Assembly: GCA_045403155.1 (NCBI GenBank)
Contig: JAXIPB010000104.1
Location: 1 to 64,000 of the forward strand
Direction: 5' to 3'
DNA length: 64,000 nucleotides
From: JAXIPB01 sp045403155
GTDB lineage: Bacteria; Actinomycetota; Actinomycetes; Mycobacteriales; Micromonosporaceae
Shown: one piece after another, positions 60,494 through 64,000 of the stretch
How the letters are laid out: every line of letters begins with the position of its first letter
Position numbering within the stretch: position 1 is the stretch's first letter
Notes under the pieces: generated by a model
What the model saw: the letters and a program-made list of their open reading frames with translations, nothing else
Told to the model about the DNA's origin: nothing
The model's database searches: none
Translations under genes and position numbers: made by a program

Positions 60494-62979
60494 ACGTGAA
60501 TGGGAGACGATTCACAAGGCGTTTGGTGAGCCTGACGATATCGGCGGTGCTCGTCGCTGTCGGCGTAGTCGGGGTGGATCCCGCATACGCCGTCCAGATC
60601 ACCGTCGCGTCGTGTGAGTCGGGCGCGCTGATCAGCGCGATCGAGTCCGCTAACGACGAGGTAGCGAACCCCGGGATCGATCTCATCGTGCTCAATTCCG
60701 GCTGCACCTACTCCCTCACAAGCGCCTACGACGCTTCCGGCCTGTTCGGGCTGCCGACGATCACCAGCGAAGTCTTTCTGCTTGGCTTGGGTGCAACCAT
60801 CCAGCGAGCCGCAGAAAGCCCCTCGTTCGGGTTCTTCTCTGTAGCCCAGCAGGGCTCGCTGACCCTGAAATCCACCACATTGATGGACGCGAGGCGGGCG
60901 AGCATCGACAACAGCGGCTCGGTCAGTGTGGAGGATTCGATCATCACCGCGATCCCGCCGCTTGCTAACAAGTCCGGACTGGACAATCAGGGAACCATGT
61001 CGATCATCAACTCGACCCTCTCCAACCTCAGGAGCAATGACGGCGGCGGGGCCGTCGTGAACACCGGGGCGCTGACGATCGCTTCATCGAGGTTCGAGAA
61101 CAACCGGGCCGGAAATCCGCTCAACGCGGGGCTCGGGCCGGGTGGCGCCATATGGAACGTTGGAACTGCCTCCATCACAAGCAGCCAATTCACGGGGAAC
61201 GTAGCCACTGCCGGTGGCGCGATACGTCAGCCCGGTGGAACGTTGAGCGTGGTCGATTCGTCCTTTGTCGACAATGCTGCCAGCGTGGCCGGCGGAGCTA
61301 TTCGTGCCAATGCGGACGCGGATCTGCGCGTGGAACGGTCCTACTTCGGCTTGAACGACGCGTTCGAAGGAGGGGCGCTGCACAATTCAGGGTCAAGCCT
61401 GGCAACGGTGATCAACTCCACCTTCTTCGGGAACCGTGCCTCCAGAGGAGCCGCAGCGTGGAACGAACACTCGTTGCGAATCGAACAGTCCACGTTCTCC
61501 GACAACACGGGCGGCGGAGCGACGCTGGAGAGCCCGTCGGGTCTCATTGGGGTTGAGGCGAGCATCATCGAGGGTGCTAGCCAACCGTGCGGCGGCTTCG
61601 TGGCCGACTTCGACTACAACGTCGTCTATCCCGCCGGCGGCTCCTGTCCCAGCGGTTTCGCCGTCGCGGATCCGAGGCTCGGCCAACCTGGGTCGTATGG
61701 AGGCGCCACGAAGACGATACGTCTGGGTGGCGGCAGCGCCGCGATCGACCGTGTGCCGTTGGCCGCGTGCGGTCACGCGGTGGACCAACGCGGGGCCACG
61801 CGTCCGGCCGGGCCCGCCTGTGACAGCGGCGCACTCGAAAACCAGATCCCAACATCTGCCGGCCAGCCCGTGCTGACGCAAGGCACCACCCCCAACCAGG
61901 GCTCGTTCACGCTCGGCTGGGAGCCATCTTCCGATTTGGAGCAGGGGCCGCTGACGTACCGGGTGTATCACAAGGACGCGGACGACACGGCGTTCGAACT
62001 CGTAGGTCAGACAACCGCCCCCGTTTACTCCTTTGCGGTGCCGGAGGCGGAGGGGAGCCACCAGTATCGGGCGCAAGCGAGCGACGGTAACTACGATTCG
62101 TCCCTGTCGGTGCCCTCCGGCGTCGTGGTCGTCGATCGGACGCCGCCTTCGTCGCCGATCGCGACGGCCGATCGGCCGCCGGAGTTCGTGTCACAAACTG
62201 GCGATGCCTGGTACCGGGACTTGGTGACCCTGAGCTATGCGGGGTCGGCCGATCCGGCGCTCGCGGACTTCAGCCCGGGCTCGGGAGTTGCCTCCTACAC
62301 GCCGCCGATAACGCTCACGACAAGTGGCCAGCATGCCGTCGTCGGCCAGGCCACCGACCACGCAGGCAACCTCGCGGAGACCACCGTGAACGTTCGGGTC
62401 GACGCCCACGTGCCGGACGTTGGCTTCACCTCCTGCCCGGCGGACGTGTTGTTGAACGCCGCGGCGATGGCGACCTGGTCGGTGTCGGACGCTCACTCCG
62501 GATTGGCGACCGTCGCCTCGGGAGTCATCCCCCTGCCGACGTCGACAATCGGCGCCAAAGCGGTCACCATCTCAGCTACCGACAATGTCGGACATTCGTC
62601 GTCGGCCATCTGTAACTACCGCGTGATCTACGACTTCAATGGCTTCCTCAAACCCGTGGTCAACCCGCCGACCGAATCGGTCGTCGTGGCCGGCAACACG
62701 GTGCCCGTCTCCTTCGGCCTCAACGGAAATCAGGGAACCGACATTCTCGCTACCAGTTACCCGCAATCGGTCCAGATCACCTGTGGGACATCTCCTGACG
62801 AGACGTCAGGCTCCCCGACTTCGGCCACGAGGCCATTGCTGTTCACACCAGCAAAGGCTGGCGGCGGCCGCTACATCTACTCATGGCGAACGCAGGCGCA
62901 GTGGGCCGGCACCTGTCGACAGCTGATTGTGATGCTCGCCGACGGCACGTATCACCGAGCGAACTTCCGGTTCACGTAG
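60484..62979 (+). CDS. Large beta-helix surface protein with PxKF domain
   Basis: 831 residues from ATG 60484 (GTG 60490 is possible). A signal peptide (RLVSLTISAVLVAVGVVG, cut near AYA) leads into a right-handed beta-helix (about 70-410) with INSTLSNLRSNDGGGAVVNT, NVGTASITSSQFTGNVATAG and FNENT-like turns, of the polymorphic outer membrane or choice-of-anchor-Q type. A Cys pair and two Ig/FN3-like domains follow (about 430-700). The last 110 residues form a PxKF-like domain (AGNTVPVSFGLNG; the Lys is Ser here) ending FRFT. It is likely attached to or spread on the cell surface. Confidence 0.88.
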   Translation: MGVNVNGRRFTRRLVSLTISAVLVAVGVVGVDPAYAVQITVASCESGALISAIESANDEVANPGIDLIVLNSGCTYSLTSAYDASGLFGLPTITSEVFLLGLGATIQRAAESPSFGFFSVAQQGSLTLKSTTLMDARRASIDNSGSVSVEDSIITAIPPLANKSGLDNQGTMSIINSTLSNLRSNDGGGAVVNTGALTIASSRFENNRAGNPLNAGLGPGGAIWNVGTASITSSQFTGNVATAGGAIRQPGGTLSVVDSSFVDNAASVAGGAIRANADADLRVERSYFGLNDAFEGGALHNSGSSLATVINSTFFGNRASRGAAAWNEHSLRIEQSTFSDNTGGGATLESPSGLIGVEASIIEGASQPCGGFVADFDYNVVYPAGGSCPSGFAVADPRLGQPGSYGGATKTIRLGGGSAAIDRVPLAACGHAVDQRGATRPAGPACDSGALENQIPTSAGQPVLTQGTTPNQGSFTLGWEPSSDLEQGPLTYRVYHKDADDTAFELVGQTTAPVYSFAVPEAEGSHQYRAQASDGNYDSSLSVPSGVVVVDRTPPSSPIATADRPPEFVSQTGDAWYRDLVTLSYAGSADPALADFSPGSGVASYTPPITLTTSGQHAVVGQATDHAGNLAETTVNVRVDAHVPDVGFTSCPADVLLNAAAMATWSVSDAHSGLATVASGVIPLPTSTIGAKAVTISATDNVGHSSSAICNYRVIYDFNGFLKPVVNPPTESVVVAGNTVPVSFGLNGNQGTDILATSYPQSVQITCGTSPDETSGSPTSATRPLLFTPAKAGGGRYIYSWRTQAQWAGTCRQLIVMLADGTYHRANFRFT

Positions 62980-63399
62980 CCGAACCGCCAGCCTGGCGGC
63001 TGGACCGTGCGTGGGGGTCGGTGGAGGCGCCGGCCCCCTAGCTCTGTCCGTCAACAACGAGCCACATGTTTGGAGTCGCCGACTTCTGCGCGCACGCCGG
63101 AGGCGGCTAGGCCCGCACGGCCTGTGACCTGCGGCGAAGCGTGCCTTGGACTGTCACCGGCGTCGAGCCAGAGCCGGCAAATGCAGGCCGCCGAAATCGA
63201 TCATCAGGGTTTCATAACGGCCGGGTAACGGCCCCTTGTCCATATTGTTACCTCGAACAACAAACTTCAACCTTGCGCGACCGAGCGGAAACGGAATACG
63301 TTGCCGGACACAACAATCCGTGTGACCGGTCACACATCTGTCGAGCACCGCTATCCGAAGCCGCCTCAGCGGGCGGCACGACACAGAAGGGATCGCGCG
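62980..63399. other. Intergenic region upstream of a sugar-binding gene
   Basis: About 420 bases. It holds a weak inverted repeat (CCGCCAG-C-CTGGCGG at 62985-62999) just after the previous stop and the 16-bp palindrome at 63320-63335. TTGTT-ACCTCG-AACAA at 63245-63260 might be another operator. No gene is evident. Confidence 0.5.
63320..63335. promoter_or_regulatory. Perfect 16-bp palindrome before the XylF-like gene
   Basis: GTGTGACCGGTCACAC is fully symmetric and lies 65 bases before ATG 63400. It is a good candidate operator for a local regulator (LacI, GntR or ROK type), whose gene is outside the window. Confidence 0.6.
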
Positions 63400-64000
63400 A
63401 TGCGCAAGAGCATCTGTCTGATGGTCGTCACGGGTCTGCTGACGATGGGTGGCGCGGCCGCCTGCGGCGACGATAACAGCGGCGGTACCACGAAGACGCC
63501 GAAGATCGGGGTAATCCTGCCCGACAGTGCGTCGTCGGCACGCTGGGAGACGGCTGACCGCAAGTATCTCGAGGCAGCATTCAAGGCAGCGGGCGTGCAG
63601 TACGACATCCAGAACGCCCAGAACGATAAGACTCGGTTCCAGACGATCGCCGACCAGATGATCACCGGCGGTGCCACCGTCCTGATGATCGTCAACCTCG
63701 ACTCGGGCACCGGCAAGGCCGTGATCGACAAGGCGAAGGCACAGGGCGTCGGAGTCATCGACTATGACCGCTTAACCCTCAATGGCGGGGCGTCGTACTA
63801 CGTCAGCTTCAACAACGTCGCGGTCGGCAAGCTGCAGGGCGAGGGCCTGGTCAAGTGCCTGACCGCCAAGGGCGTCGCCAAGCCGGTCGTGGCCGAGCTG
63901 AACGGCTCCCCGACCGACAACAACGCCACGCTCTTCAAAGAGGGCTACGACTCCGTACTCAAGCCCAAGTACGACTCGGGTGAGTACATCAAGGGCCCGG
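63400..64000 (+). CDS. XylF-like sugar-binding lipoprotein (partial, runs off the edge)
   Basis: The first 200 codons from ATG 63400, with AGAAGGGA upstream. KSICLMVVTGLLTMGGAAAC gives a lipobox with Cys22. The binding fold shows IGVILPDSASSARWETADRK, then QMITGGATVLMIVNLDSGTG and VIDYDRLTLNGGASYYVSFN, close to the xylose/ChvE-type binding proteins. The downstream ATPase and permease genes would be expected past the right edge. The ligand is likely an aldopentose or aldohexose. Confidence 0.88.
   Translation, partial: MRKSICLMVVTGLLTMGGAAACGDDNSGGTTKTPKIGVILPDSASSARWETADRKYLEAAFKAAGVQYDIQNAQNDKTRFQTIADQMITGGATVLMIVNLDSGTGKAVIDKAKAQGVGVIDYDRLTLNGGASYYVSFNNVAVGKLQGEGLVKCLTAKGVAKPVVAELNGSPTDNNATLFKEGYDSVLKPKYDSGEYIKGP

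Noticed and set aside
1..64000. CRISPR arrays, tRNA or rRNA genes
   Set aside because: No regularly spaced direct repeats, cloverleaf-like segments or rRNA sequence were noticed on reading either strand; a covariance-model scan would settle tRNAs.

Overview
The window is high-GC DNA from an actinomycete. It has many GTG starts, Tat and lipoprotein signals, actinobacterial enzyme families and leaderless-looking promoters. The gene content fits Micromonosporaceae or a close relative, but I cannot name a species from sequence alone.

Left part (1-24 kb) is accessory and heavily eroded. It holds a truncated reductase end, a MazG-like protein, a tyrosine recombinase pseudogene, and an ArsR / SRPBCC / RibD-like reductase operon with a visible operator. 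Scattered small housekeeping-type genes follow (DinB, GNAT, MmcQ-like, cupin, UbiA). Between 8.8 and 16.6 kb an unusual repeated cassette occurs. It contains a small protein A, a small protein B (85 aa), and Tat-exported surface-type proteins that share a C-terminal domain. Copies range from intact to fragments and are mixed with transposase, integrase and M20-peptidase remnants. Many breaks are single-base, so either decay or sequencing error is possible.

24-34.8 kb holds a mycothiol-type enzyme, a metallophosphoesterase, and a NarL-type two-component system next to a DUF2306 membrane protein. It also holds two secreted proteases, one of which has lost the first zinc His, and a TetR-controlled heterodimeric ABC exporter.

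34.8-44.5 kb looks like an envelope lipid and glycan region. It contains a PAP2-type enzyme, two fatty acid desaturases, a GH130 phosphorylase with two GT4 glycosyltransferases and the relic of a third cluster member, and a DEAD-box RNA helicase.

44.6-55.9 kb is a complete L-rhamnose utilisation locus. A divergent LacI regulator sits opposite an operon of ABC transporter (ATPase, two permeases, binding protein), rhamnose mutarotase, isomerase, a fused aldolase/dehydrogenase and rhamnulokinase. Two LacI-type operators lie in the divergent region, and a perfect hairpin follows the binding-protein gene. The pathway imports rhamnose, interconverts its anomers, isomerises it to rhamnulose, phosphorylates it, cleaves it to DHAP and lactaldehyde, and probably oxidises the lactaldehyde.

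56-64 kb holds a Kelch lipoprotein, a secreted protein, a DUF4242/azoreductase pair behind a leader shared with the 11.6-kb Tat gene, and a SipW-type signal peptidase operon with its likely substrate and a large beta-helix PxKF surface protein. The last gene is the start of a XylF-like sugar-binding lipoprotein running off the edge behind a perfect 16-bp palindrome.
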